Below, in pieces: positions 44,845 to 52,389 of a stretch of 64,000 bases of DNA. The number at the start of each line of letters is the position of its first letter. Positions within the stretch are counted from its first letter, which is position 1. Both the position numbers and the translations under genes were made by a program. Below the pieces are notes generated by a model that had not been told where the DNA came from, did not search any database, and saw only the letters and a list, made by a program, of their open reading frames with translations. The stretch is from Actinomycetospora sp. NBRC 106375 (GTDB lineage: Bacteria; Actinomycetota; Actinomycetes; Mycobacteriales; Pseudonocardiaceae), in NCBI RefSeq assembly GCF_030269665.1, contig NZ_BSTS01000001.1, positions 1 through 64,000 on the forward strand. The letters run 5' to 3'.

Positions 44845-46030
44845 CCCCCAGCACCTGGTGGAGCTGGATGTTGTTGAGGTCGAACCCCACCTGGCACGCG
44901 GGCATGTAGAGCCGCCAGACGCGGGCCCGCCCCTCCCCGGCCTCGGAGACGCACTCGTCCCAGTTCGCGTCGAGGTTCGCCGACCAGCCCGCGAGCGTCT
45001 TGGCGTAGTGCTCGCGCAGGTTCTCCTCGTGGCGGATCTCGAAGCCCGCCGCGTTCATCCGCGACATCAGCCAGCCGATCGGCAGGAGCTCGCCGTCCGG
45101 GAAGACGTACCGGTTGATGAACGGGTCGGCGCCGGCGCGGTGGTGGGCGTCCGGGCGCGTGATGCAGTGGTTGAGCATCCGGCCACCCGGGCGCAGCTTG
45201 CCGTAGAGGAAGCGGAAGTAGCCTCCGATGTTGCGCCGGCCGATGTGCTCGGTCAGACCGATCGAGCTGACGGCGTCGAAGCCTGTCTCGGTGACGTCCC
45301 GGTAGTCCCCGTGACGGATCTCGACGAGGTCGCCGAGGCCGCGGCGCGCGACCTCCTTCTGCGCCCAGGTCGCCTGATCGCGCGAGAGCGTGACCCCGAG
45401 CGCCTGCACCCCGTGGTGCTCGGCGGCGTGCATCGCCATCTGGCCCCAGCCGCAGCCGACGTCCAGCAGCCGCATCCCCGGCTCCAGGTGCAGCTTCTCG
45501 GCGACCAGCGCGTGCTTCGTGAACTGGGCCTCCTCCAGGGTCGCGCCCTCGGAGGGGTACACCGCGCAGGTGTAGGCCATCGACGGGCCCAGCACCATCT
45601 CGTAGAAGCGGTTCGAGACGTCGTAGTGGTGCTCGATCGCCGACGAGTCGCGCTCCTTGGAGTGGCGCCGGCCGTGCTGGCGGTGCTCCTCGGGCGGCGG
45701 CGCGACCCGGTGCTTGAACCGCAGCGGCGCGAGACGCGCCGCGGTGCTGACCAGCGTCGCGGGCGAGACGTCGGAGACGGTCAGCTCGCCCATCGCCGAG
45801 AGCGCCTCGTAGAGGTCGCCCTCGACGTCGAGGTGGCCGGACACGAACGCCCGCGCCAGCCCCAGCGTGTTCGGGGCGCCGGCCAGATAGGCCAGCGCCG
45901 TCTCGCTCCGGATGTCGACGGTGGCCACGGGCTGCACTCCCGTCGGCGACGACGAGCTCCCGTCGTACGCGCGGATGGCGACGGGGGCCTGCTCCCCCAG
46001 CACCGGCCGGAACATCTCAGCGACCTGCAC
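44792..46030 (-). CDS. tmsB: Cyclopropane-synthase-family methyltransferase, TmsB-like
   Basis: A 412-residue SAM-dependent lipid methyltransferase. The variable N-terminus is followed by RDSSAIEHHYDVSNRFYEMVLGPSMAYTCAVYPSEGATLEEAQ (bicarbonate/phospholipid region). Motif I is RLLDVGCGWGQMAMHAAEHHGV. ETGFDAVSSIGLTEHIG and LNHCITRP follow. Next to the FAD-binding oxidoreductase it resembles TmsB, which adds a methylene group at C10 of oleate in phospholipids to make the precursor of 10-methylstearic (tuberculostearic) acid. An ordinary cyclopropane synthase is the alternative. The GTG at 46030 has GGGAGG in front, 11 bp after the upstream gene. Confidence 0.82.
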   Translation of the reverse strand: MQVAEMFRPVLGEQAPVAIRAYDGSSSSPTGVQPVATVDIRSETALAYLAGAPNTLGLARAFVSGHLDVEGDLYEALSAMGELTVSDVSPATLVSTAARLAPLRFKHRVAPPPEEHRQHGRRHSKERDSSAIEHHYDVSNRFYEMVLGPSMAYTCAVYPSEGATLEEAQFTKHALVAEKLHLEPGMRLLDVGCGWGQMAMHAAEHHGVQALGVTLSRDQATWAQKEVARRGLGDLVEIRHGDYRDVTETGFDAVSSIGLTEHIGRRNIGGYFRFLYGKLRPGGRMLNHCITRPDAHHRAGADPFINRYVFPDGELLPIGWLMSRMNAAGFEIRHEENLREHYAKTLAGWSANLDANWDECVSEAGEGRARVWRLYMPACQVGFDLNNIQLHQVLGVKLGPSARSGFPLRPAY

Positions 46031-46041
46031 GGCGATCCTCC

Positions 46042-47433
46042 CTAACCCGTCACGGTCTTGGTGTAGAGGTCGGGGAGGCGGCCGTCCGGGTCGTAGCGGG
46101 CCTTGAGCTCGCCGTATGTCGCTCCCCCGTACAGCGCGTCGAACTCCTCGCGCGGGTAGCTGGACGTCGAGTACAGCGACTTGTGTCCACCCATGCCGAG
46201 GAGAACCTGCTCGATGCGCCGGTTGTGGTGGTCCGGCGCCTGGCCCGGGGCGAGCTCGGCGTCCGACCAGAACCCGACGTTCACGTACGTGAGGTCGGGG
46301 TCCAAGGGATACAGCGGCCATGTCGACGGTCGCTGTGTCTGCGCAGCTCCGCTCCGCTCCGTGCGTCGTTGCCGCAGCGGGCACAGCCAGACCGGGCTGA
46401 TCCCGATCTCGTCGTGGAAGAACGCGAGGAACTCCGGCAGCCGGTCCACCGGCACCTCGACGTCCTGGATGATCGGCTCGACGCCGGCGGCCCCGCCGCG
46501 GCGCGCCACCGACTGCGAGAGCCCGACGCGGCGGTCGAGCGCCACGAGCCGGCGGTAGACGTCCGAGCGCCGGTACCGCGCGGGCCACAGGCGGCGCACC
46601 ACCGGGTGCTGGACGCCGAGGGCCCGCGAGCACCAGAACCAGTCGGTGTCCCAGCGCCACAGGTAGTCGTGGATCGTCAGGTAGTCGCCGTCCCGCTGCT
46701 GGATCGACCGGTAGTAGATGCCCTGGCCGGTGTAGTCGGACAGGTACGGCGCCGTGTCGACCATCTCGCCGACCGTCATGTAGTGCTCGTCCGCGCCGAA
46801 CACGACGCCGTCGAGGAAGTCGACCCGCTCACCCGCCCAGCTCCGCGACGTCGAGACCTCGGCGAACGCCTTCGCGACGTCGTCGGCGTCGTCGAAGCGG
46901 ACGTGGCGCAGCCGCACGAACGGCCGGACCGGCGCCAGCTCGATGCGCAGGCGCAGCGCGTAGCCCAGCGTCCCGTAGGAGTTGGGCAGCCCGGCGAGCA
47001 GGTCGGGGTGCTCCCGCGTGGACAGCACCTCGCCTGTGCCGGTGAGCACGTCGGCCTCGACGACCGACTCGTGCGGCAGACCGTCGCGGAACGACGACGA
47101 CTCGATGCCGAGCCCGACGACCGCGCCGCCCAGGGTGATCGTCTTGAGCTGCGGGACCACGAGCGGCATCAGGCCGTGCGGCAGCGTGGCCGCCACCAGG
47201 TCCTCGTACGTGGTCATCCCGCCGACGTCGGCGGTGCGGGCCACCGGGTCGACGGACAGGACGTGGTCGAGCCCGTCGACGGCGAGACCGCCCGCGCCGC
47301 CGCGGAAGCGGAAGAGGTTGGAGGTCTTCTTGCGCAGCCGCACCGGCGCGTCCGCCGGGAGTGCGGCGAGGCCCCGCCGCACCGCGTCCACCGCCTGGCG
47401 GTGCTCGGTCTCGGCGTCAACCGCGACGCTCAT
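46042..47433 (-). CDS. tmsA: FAD-binding oxidoreductase, TmsA-like
   Basis: A 463-residue flavoprotein of the FAD-binding-4 (BBE-like) superfamily. The FAD domain is at the N-terminus: VGGMTTYEDLVAATLPHGLMPLVVPQLKTITLGGAVVGLGIESSSFRDGLPHESVVEADVLTGTGEVLSTREHPDLLAGLPNSYGTLGYALRLRIEL. The C-terminal half has GVEPIIQDVEVPVDRLPEFLAFFHDEIGISPVWLCPLR. It matches TmsA (Rv0449c type), which reduces the 10-methylene fatty acid to the 10-methyl form. Followed 11 bp later by the methyltransferase, the pair should suffice for tuberculostearic acid synthesis. A tmsC-like protein is not seen. Confidence 0.82.
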   Translation of the reverse strand: MSVAVDAETEHRQAVDAVRRGLAALPADAPVRLRKKTSNLFRFRGGAGGLAVDGLDHVLSVDPVARTADVGGMTTYEDLVAATLPHGLMPLVVPQLKTITLGGAVVGLGIESSSFRDGLPHESVVEADVLTGTGEVLSTREHPDLLAGLPNSYGTLGYALRLRIELAPVRPFVRLRHVRFDDADDVAKAFAEVSTSRSWAGERVDFLDGVVFGADEHYMTVGEMVDTAPYLSDYTGQGIYYRSIQQRDGDYLTIHDYLWRWDTDWFWCSRALGVQHPVVRRLWPARYRRSDVYRRLVALDRRVGLSQSVARRGGAAGVEPIIQDVEVPVDRLPEFLAFFHDEIGISPVWLCPLRQRRTERSGAAQTQRPSTWPLYPLDPDLTYVNVGFWSDAELAPGQAPDHHNRRIEQVLLGMGGHKSLYSTSSYPREEFDALYGGATYGELKARYDPDGRLPDLYTKTVTG

Positions 47434-47546
47434 CCGCGTGCCTCCTCCCGGTTCTGGCCGCAGCGTATGCCTGCGGTGAGCCGGGAGCACCGGTGTTCCA
47501 CCGTGGGGTGGGCCACCCGAACGGCGACCGACGCGCACGGAGCGGG

Positions 47547-48482
47547 TCAGCCGACGAGGTCGGCCACGAACTCGAGCCCGGCGCGACCGGCCTCGCTGCG
47601 GTCCGAGACGGCGTCCGGCGTGTCCGTCTCGGTCCACACCGTGACCAGGAACAACCAGCGCACGACGAGGTAGACGATCAGCAGGAAGCCGACCAGTGTG
47701 CCGAGCGCCGTGACCGTGGGTGAGCCGCCCATGAGGCGCAGGTACAGGCCGCCGATCTGCTGGAGCACGACGAGTCCGACGGCGGCCGCGGCCGCCGCCG
47801 GCAGCAACGGGTGCAGGGCGCGCTTCGGGCGCGGCAGATGGGCCAGGCACCACGCCACCACCAGCCAGTTGGCGGCGAACCCGATCACGAGGGAGCCGAC
47901 CGACAGCAGCGCCCGGGCGCCACCCGTCCCGGCGAGGCCGAGCAGGTCGAGCAGCCACCGCCCCAGGACCCCGGTCAGCGCGGCGAGCGCGAACGACACG
48001 GCCAGCGCCATGCCGATGCCCAGCAGGGCCCCGGCGTCGGAGAACGCGTGGCGCAGCCGGCGCTCCGGGATCGGCCGTCCCAGCAGGGCGGTGACGGCGT
48101 CGCGCAGGTGGCTGATCCAGCTCCACCCGGTCACGGCGGCGGCCGCCAGCCCGAGCACGCCGAGGGTGCCGCGCTCCGCGACGACGACGTGGACGACGGC
48201 GACGATCTGGGTGCTCACCGGCTGGGGCAGCGCGTCCGCGAGGAGCTGTTCCAGCTGGGCGAACACGGTCTGGCTGGAGGACAGCACGAACCCGACCGCC
48301 GACACGGCGAGCATCAGCAGGGGCACCAGGGCGAGCACGGTGAAGAACGTGACCGCCGCGGCGAGGTGGTCGCCGTGCCGGGCGCGGTAGACCCGCCGGG
48401 TCTCGCGCAGACGTCGCCACGACGGCGCCATCCGGTGGGGCGTCAGCCGGCGGACCTGCCGCCGCCACCCCGCCGGTGCCAT
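47547..48482 (-). CDS. YihY/BrkB-family membrane protein
   Basis: About 311 residues from ATG 48482 with six membrane segments. Signature: RARHGDHLAAAVTFFTVLALVPLLMLAVSAVGFVLSSSQTVFAQLEQLL, then LGLAAAAVTGWSWISHLRDAVTALLGR, and the end GTLVGFLLIVYLVVRWLFLVTVWTET. The AAAxTFFxxLALxPLLML motif is the YihY mark. These proteins are not ribonuclease BN; function is unresolved. A start up to 48533 is possible and would abut the selenoprotein stop. The gene lies 51 bp after the selenoprotein module on the same strand and may be part of the same transcript. Confidence 0.85.
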   Translation of the reverse strand: MAPAGWRRQVRRLTPHRMAPSWRRLRETRRVYRARHGDHLAAAVTFFTVLALVPLLMLAVSAVGFVLSSSQTVFAQLEQLLADALPQPVSTQIVAVVHVVVAERGTLGVLGLAAAAVTGWSWISHLRDAVTALLGRPIPERRLRHAFSDAGALLGIGMALAVSFALAALTGVLGRWLLDLLGLAGTGGARALLSVGSLVIGFAANWLVVAWCLAHLPRPKRALHPLLPAAAAAAVGLVVLQQIGGLYLRLMGGSPTVTALGTLVGFLLIVYLVVRWLFLVTVWTETDTPDAVSDRSEAGRAGLEFVADLVG

Positions 48483-48533
48483 CCGATCAGGCAACCACGC
48501 CCACGTCCGGGCGCGGCACCGGGGGTCCCGCAC

Positions 48534-49076
48534 TCAGCCGCCGGCGGCGTCCCCCGTGACCGCGGCCAGGACCCGCGGCAGCGCCTCGTCGGCGAGCGCG
48601 GACATCTCGGCGTCCGTCCGGTCCTGGATCGGGTGCGCGACGTAGACGGCGGGCACCGCGGCGAACCCGAGCGCCCGGGACTGCGCGTCGGTGGCGGCCA
48701 CGAACTCCGTCGACGCGACGAACGTGGCGGCGATGCCGTCGGCCTCGAGGGCGGCGAGGTCGTGCACACTGCACGACGTGCACGAGCCTCAATCGGCGAG
48801 GGCCTCGATCACGACCTCGCACTCCGCGGCGATCTCCGCGCGCAGGTCGGCGGGCATCGGCTTCGTGAAGGTCGGCTTGGCGTAGCGCCGGACCGTCGCG
48901 CCGTGCTCGCCGAGCAGCGTCGCGAGCCGGTCGAGGAACACCTCCCCGCGCGGCTTGGAGATGTCCAGCAGGCCCACGGTGCGCCCGGCGAGGTCGCCGG
49001 GCCGCGGGCCCACGGTGCGGGCCGCGGGGCGGGACTCGTCGGTCGGGTCGAGCACGGTCGTGACCTGCGGGACCAT
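48534..49076 (-). CDS. UGSC-family selenoprotein (in-frame UGA at codon 96)
   Basis: Read through one UGA (48791-48789), this frame gives 180 residues. The N-terminal part includes TVGLLDISKPRGEVFLDRLATLLGEHGATVRRYAKPTFTKPM and AAECEVVIEALAD. The UGA comes next, then GSCTSCSVHDLAALEADGIAATFVASTEFVAATDAQSRALGF, ending normally at 48534. The resulting Sec-Gly-Ser-Cys motif followed by Thr-Ser-Cys is the signature of the UGSC (seleno)protein family. Sec96 and Cys99 would form a CxxC-like redox pair. A hairpin around the UGA resembles a SECIS. The ATG at 49076 overlaps the TGA of the thioredoxin-like gene (TGATG). The family's biochemical function is unknown to me; a redox or reductase role is inference. 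The alternative, a sequencing error or nonsense mutation, is less likely because motif and downstream frame are intact. Confidence 0.87.
48756..48791 (-). promoter_or_regulatory. Bacterial SECIS-like hairpin at the UGA codon
   Basis: Counting the U of UGA as nucleotide 1, GAGG (2-5) pairs with CCUC (33-36) and UCGUGCAC (7-14) pairs with GUGCACGA (25-32). This gives 12 bp with a single bulged C at position 6 and a 10-nt loop. A competing small fold pairs UGCAC (10-14) with GUGCA (18-22) around the loop GUC. Bacterial SECIS elements are such stem-loops inside the reading frame directly after UGA, bound by SelB. Here the stem is made of coding bases for GSCTSCSVHDL. Confidence 0.65.
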
Positions 49077-50512
49077 CAGACCTCCTCGATGACGCGGGTG
49101 ACCGGGCTGCTGCCGCCGGGTCCCCCGACCCAGCCGCCCAGCACGGCGGAGAACTTGCCCGCTCCCCCGCCCGCGACGGCCACCAGCAGGCCGCCGGGAC
49201 GGAACTTCGGGAGCGGCTTCGACGGGGCGGGCACGCCTTCCTCGATGCCCCCGGCGCCGCGGGCGAGCTCCTCGGGCGGCAGCAGGAGCAGCTCGTCGAT
49301 CTCGGCGTGGAAGCGTGCCCGGTCCCACCCGGCGGCGGCGAACACGGCGACGTGCTCCGGGCTGAGCACGAGCGTCGCGTCGAACCCCCGCGGGAGCTTG
49401 GGGTGGGCGACGCCGCGCAGGGCGGCGGCGAGCGAGCGGGCCAGTGACCCGGGGGTCCGCGAGATCTGGTCGGCGACCCCGTGCGCGCCCTCGGCGGCGA
49501 ACACCGTCACCGCCGACGCCCCGGCCGGCACGCCGCGCGACACGGAGAGCGGCTCCCAGGGCGAGCCGTCCTCGTCCTCGGCGAAGCACAGCCCGACCTT
49601 CCCGGGCTGGCCCAGGGTCGCGCGGTCGACCTCGCCGGGGCGCCCGCCGCCCACGTTGCGGATCACCAGCTGCAGGGCCCGCCCGATCGTCGAGTTCGCC
49701 CGCGCGCCCTGGCCGAGGACGTTGCCGCGGGCGTTCACGCCGATCCGGCGCGCCACCGGCCCGTGCACGAGCACCGCCGGCGCCGCGCCCCACGTGGTGG
49801 CGAGCAGGCCGTGGGCGTTGAACTCCTCGGCGCACGCCGCCTCGACCGCGGCGAGCACCACCGGGAGGTAGGCGGGCCGGCACCCCGCGAGCACCGCGTT
49901 GATGGCGACCTTCTCGACGGTGGCGGGCACGAGGTTCGGCGGGACGACCGCGACGACCTGGTCGGGCGCCCGGGTCGTGCCGGCCAGCATCCGCAGGACC
50001 CGGGGAGGCGTGGGCGCCACGACGGGCAGCCCGTCGGTCCAGCCCCGGTCGTAGAGGGCCTCGGCCTCGTCCTCCAGCCCGGCCAGGTCGATGTGCCGGG
50101 CGGCCAGCTCGTGGCCACGGGTGCGCACCAGGACCGCGTCGGCGACGGCCGGGTCGTGGATGCGCGAACCGCAGCCGGGCTTCCAGTCCGGCAGGTCGGC
50201 GCCGAGGTCGGCGAGGCCGGAGAGCTCCCGCCAGCGCTCGCGGTCCCAGCCCTCGGCGCGGGCAGTCTCGGCCCCGCCGGTGCGGCGCAGGAGTGTCGGG
50301 ACGACGTCGATGCCCAGGGCGAGGCTGACGTCGAGGTCGGTGTCGTCGCGCACCGCGACGCCCTCGGGGAAGGCCGGGTCGTCCTGGCTGAACACCACCG
50401 CGCCGAGCCCGCCGAGCACGGGCGCGACCAGCTGACAGGTCGGGCAGTCCTGCTTCACCACCACGACGAGCCCGTCGTCGGGCAGCGTCGAGGACGCGGC
50501 GGGCGCGCTCAC
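49076..50512 (-). CDS. Thioredoxin-fold fusion protein, partner of the UGSC selenoprotein
   Basis: A 478-residue soluble protein of unknown function. Residues 1-80 look like a thioredoxin domain: VVVVKQDCPTCQLVAPVL with Cys23/Cys26, and IDVVPTLL with the cis-proline at 72. A single cysteine motif KPGCGSR follows at 111-117. The rest is a large domain with YDRGWTDGLPVVAPTPPRVL, EKVAINAVLAGCRPAYLPVVLAAVEA, GVNARGNVLGQGARANSTIGRALQLVIRNVGG and GKVGLCFAEDEDGSPW. It probably exchanges disulfides or selenenylsulfides with the selenoprotein it overlaps. TAGCGT (50525-50520) lies 7 nt before the GTG, so it likely has its own leaderless promoter. Confidence 0.72.
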   Translation of the reverse strand: MSAPAASSTLPDDGLVVVVKQDCPTCQLVAPVLGGLGAVVFSQDDPAFPEGVAVRDDTDLDVSLALGIDVVPTLLRRTGGAETARAEGWDRERWRELSGLADLGADLPDWKPGCGSRIHDPAVADAVLVRTRGHELAARHIDLAGLEDEAEALYDRGWTDGLPVVAPTPPRVLRMLAGTTRAPDQVVAVVPPNLVPATVEKVAINAVLAGCRPAYLPVVLAAVEAACAEEFNAHGLLATTWGAAPAVLVHGPVARRIGVNARGNVLGQGARANSTIGRALQLVIRNVGGGRPGEVDRATLGQPGKVGLCFAEDEDGSPWEPLSVSRGVPAGASAVTVFAAEGAHGVADQISRTPGSLARSLAAALRGVAHPKLPRGFDATLVLSPEHVAVFAAAGWDRARFHAEIDELLLLPPEELARGAGGIEEGVPAPSKPLPKFRPGGLLVAVAGGGAGKFSAVLGGWVGGPGGSSPVTRVIEEV

Positions 50513-50523
50513 GTCCTGGACGC

Positions 50524-50883
50524 TATCCCAGATTCCACAACTCGCTCGAGAAGGTCGTCGTCTCCGACTCGCTGGTCGTCGACCCGGGCTCGCCGTGGGC
50601 GGACATCACCCGCGTGGTGCCCCGGGCCGACGCGGCGGCGGCGGTCACGGAGCTCAAGGCCGGCGACGGCGCCGAGATCCTCGCCTTCGGGAGCACCACG
50701 ACCTGGAACCCGCTGCTCGTCGCGGGCCTGGTCGACGAGCTGCACGTCATGGTCGGGCCGGCGCTGCTCGGGGACGGACTCCCCCTGCTCGGCGAGGCGA
50801 CCAGGGTGCCGCTGCGCCTGATAGACGCCCGCCCGTTGCCGGACTCGTTGCTCGTGCTGCACCGCTACGACGCCCGTGGCTGA
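50524..50883 (+). pseudogene. 3' remnant of a RibD C-terminal/dihydrofolate-reductase-like gene
   Basis: The frame gives FHNSLEKVVVSDSLVVDPGSPWADITRVVP, then LKAGDGAEILAFGSTTTWNPLLVAGLVDELHVMVGPALLGDGLPLLGE and a natural C-terminus. This is the second half of the DHFR/RibD_C fold. The expected first 70-80 residues, including the start and the cofactor strand, are missing: the frame runs into the divergent thioredoxin-fusion gene, whose promoter lies within this remnant. It is best explained as a gene truncated by insertion or recombination. An internal start at 50614 would give only 89 residues and no complete domain. Confidence 0.7.
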
Positions 50884-50940
50884 CTTGCGAGCGGGCTGAC
50901 CTTCCGTGCACCATCCCACTGGATGGTGGGAGGAGGGTCC

Positions 50941-51336
50941 ATGGTCGGCGAACCGGGCACGGAGAAGATCACGATCAACATCGGTCCCGTCGACCTCGGG
51001 CGCATCGACCTGCTCGTGCAGGAGGGGCACTTCACCAACCGCACCGACTTCATCCGCACCGCCGTGCGCAACCAGCTCGCGGCGAGCGGTCCGGCGATCG
51101 AGCACACGGTCGCCCGCCGCACGCTCGTCCTCGGCACGCAGCACTTCGCGCGGCGCGACCTCGAACGGCTGCGGGAGGCGGGCGAGCAGGTCCACATCCG
51201 CGTGCTCGGGCTGGCGAGCGTGGCCGACGACGTCCCGCCCGACCTCGCGCTGGCCACGATCGCGTCGGTCGAGGTGCTCGGCGCCTTCCGCGCGAGCCGG
51301 GCCGTGAAGGCCGCGCTCGGCCCCCGCATCGTCTGA
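50941..51336 (+). CDS. CopG/ribbon-helix-helix-type regulator
   Basis: A 131-residue protein. The N-terminal ribbon-helix-helix is TEKITINIGPVDLGRIDLLVQEGHFTNRTDFIRTAVRNQLA, as in CopG/ParD/NikR-type regulators. The remainder has FARRDLERLREAGEQVHIRVLGLASVADDVPPDLALATIASVEVLGAFRAS, which may be an effector or dimerisation part. No toxin gene is adjacent, so it is not an obvious antitoxin. GGAGGAGGG precedes the ATG. It is followed after 14 bp by the PHB depolymerase-like gene. Confidence 0.82.
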   Translation: MVGEPGTEKITINIGPVDLGRIDLLVQEGHFTNRTDFIRTAVRNQLAASGPAIEHTVARRTLVLGTQHFARRDLERLREAGEQVHIRVLGLASVADDVPPDLALATIASVEVLGAFRASRAVKAALGPRIV

Positions 51337-51350
51337 CCCCGGAGGTCACC

Positions 51351-52379
51351 GTGTTCGGTACCGGCAAGCTGATCCGCGAGACCCTGCGGGCGGGCGCGCC
51401 CAGGTCGCTGGAAGCCACCCGTCTCGTGCGGCAGGGCCGGCTCCTCGAGGCGACCGCCGCGATCCAGGAGCGTCTCGGGGGTCCGACCCTGCCGACCCCG
51501 CCCGTGACCGCACCGGACCCGCGCGCCGGGGGTGCCGGGTCGTCCCGCGCGACGGGGACGGTGACCCGCGGTGCCGCCGGCGGCCTCGCGTATCGGCGGT
51601 ACGTCCCCGCCGGCGTCGGGTCGGGCGCGCCGCTGCTGGTCATGCTGCACGGCGGCACCCAGGACGCAGACGCCTTCGCCGCCTGCACCGGCATGGACCA
51701 GGCCGCCGGGCGGGCCGGGGTCGTGGTCGTCTACCCCGAGCAGTCGCGCGCAGCCAACCCGATGGGCTACTGGAACTGGTTCCGGCCCGGCGACCAGGCC
51801 CGCGACGCGGGCGAGCCGGCGTCGATCGCGGCCGTGGTGCGCGCGGTGGCCTCCGACCAGCACACCGACCCGGCCCGCGTGGCCGTCGCCGGGTTCTCCG
51901 CCGGCGGGGCGATGGCCGCGGTGATGGCGGCCGCGTACCCCGACCTGTTCTGCGGCGCGGGCGTGCACTCCGGCCTGCCCCACGGCGCCGCTCACGACGT
52001 CGGCTCGGCGTTCGCGGCGATGTCCACCCCGCCGACCGTCGTGGCGGACGGTGGCCCGGTGCCGCTCGTGGTCGTGCACGGTGACGCCGACCGCACCGTG
52101 GCGCCCGGCAACGGCCACGCCGTCGTGCGCTCGGCGCTGACCGGTGCGGGGCGCACCGAGCACCGCCGGGCGACCGGGCGCGCCGGCCGGGCCTGGACCC
52201 GCGATCGGTGGTCGGAGCCCGGCGGGCGGGTGCTCGCCGAGTCGTGGACCGTGCACGGGATGGGCCACGCCTGGTCCGGGGGCCCCGCCGGCGCCGCCTA
52301 CGCCGATCCCGCGGGGCCCGACGCGGCCGCGGCGATGCTCGCGTTCTTCGGCTTCACCCCCGGCGCGGGCGTCGGGTAG
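51351..52379 (+). CDS. PHB depolymerase-family esterase
   Basis: A 342-residue alpha/beta hydrolase. The N-terminus (RSLEATRLVRQGRLLEATAAIQERLGG) is the short helical region typical of actinobacterial PHB depolymerase-family esterases. The domain has APLLVMLHGGTQDADAFAACTGMD (oxyanion hole), the nucleophile AGFSAGGAMAAVMAAAYPD, VVVHGDADRTVAPGN with the aspartate and HGMGHAWSGG with the histidine. It should cleave polyhydroxyalkanoate or a similar ester. No signal peptide is visible, so it may act inside the cell. GGAGGTCACC gives a strong start at GTG 51351. The preceding CopG protein may regulate it. Confidence 0.88.
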   Translation: MFGTGKLIRETLRAGAPRSLEATRLVRQGRLLEATAAIQERLGGPTLPTPPVTAPDPRAGGAGSSRATGTVTRGAAGGLAYRRYVPAGVGSGAPLLVMLHGGTQDADAFAACTGMDQAAGRAGVVVVYPEQSRAANPMGYWNWFRPGDQARDAGEPASIAAVVRAVASDQHTDPARVAVAGFSAGGAMAAVMAAAYPDLFCGAGVHSGLPHGAAHDVGSAFAAMSTPPTVVADGGPVPLVVVHGDADRTVAPGNGHAVVRSALTGAGRTEHRRATGRAGRAWTRDRWSEPGGRVLAESWTVHGMGHAWSGGPAGAAYADPAGPDAAAAMLAFFGFTPGAGVG

Positions 52380-52389
52380 ACCTCTCGTC

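Noticed and set aside
48789-49076. A 95-residue protein ending at the TGA before Gly-Ser-Cys
   Set aside because: The downstream frame continues the UGSC motif and reaches a natural end, so the TGA is taken as selenocysteine rather than stop.
50614-50883. Intact small gene starting at 50614
   Set aside because: Homology-like sequence begins at least 30 codons before that ATG and is cut by the neighbouring gene. It is a truncated remnant without a full fold.
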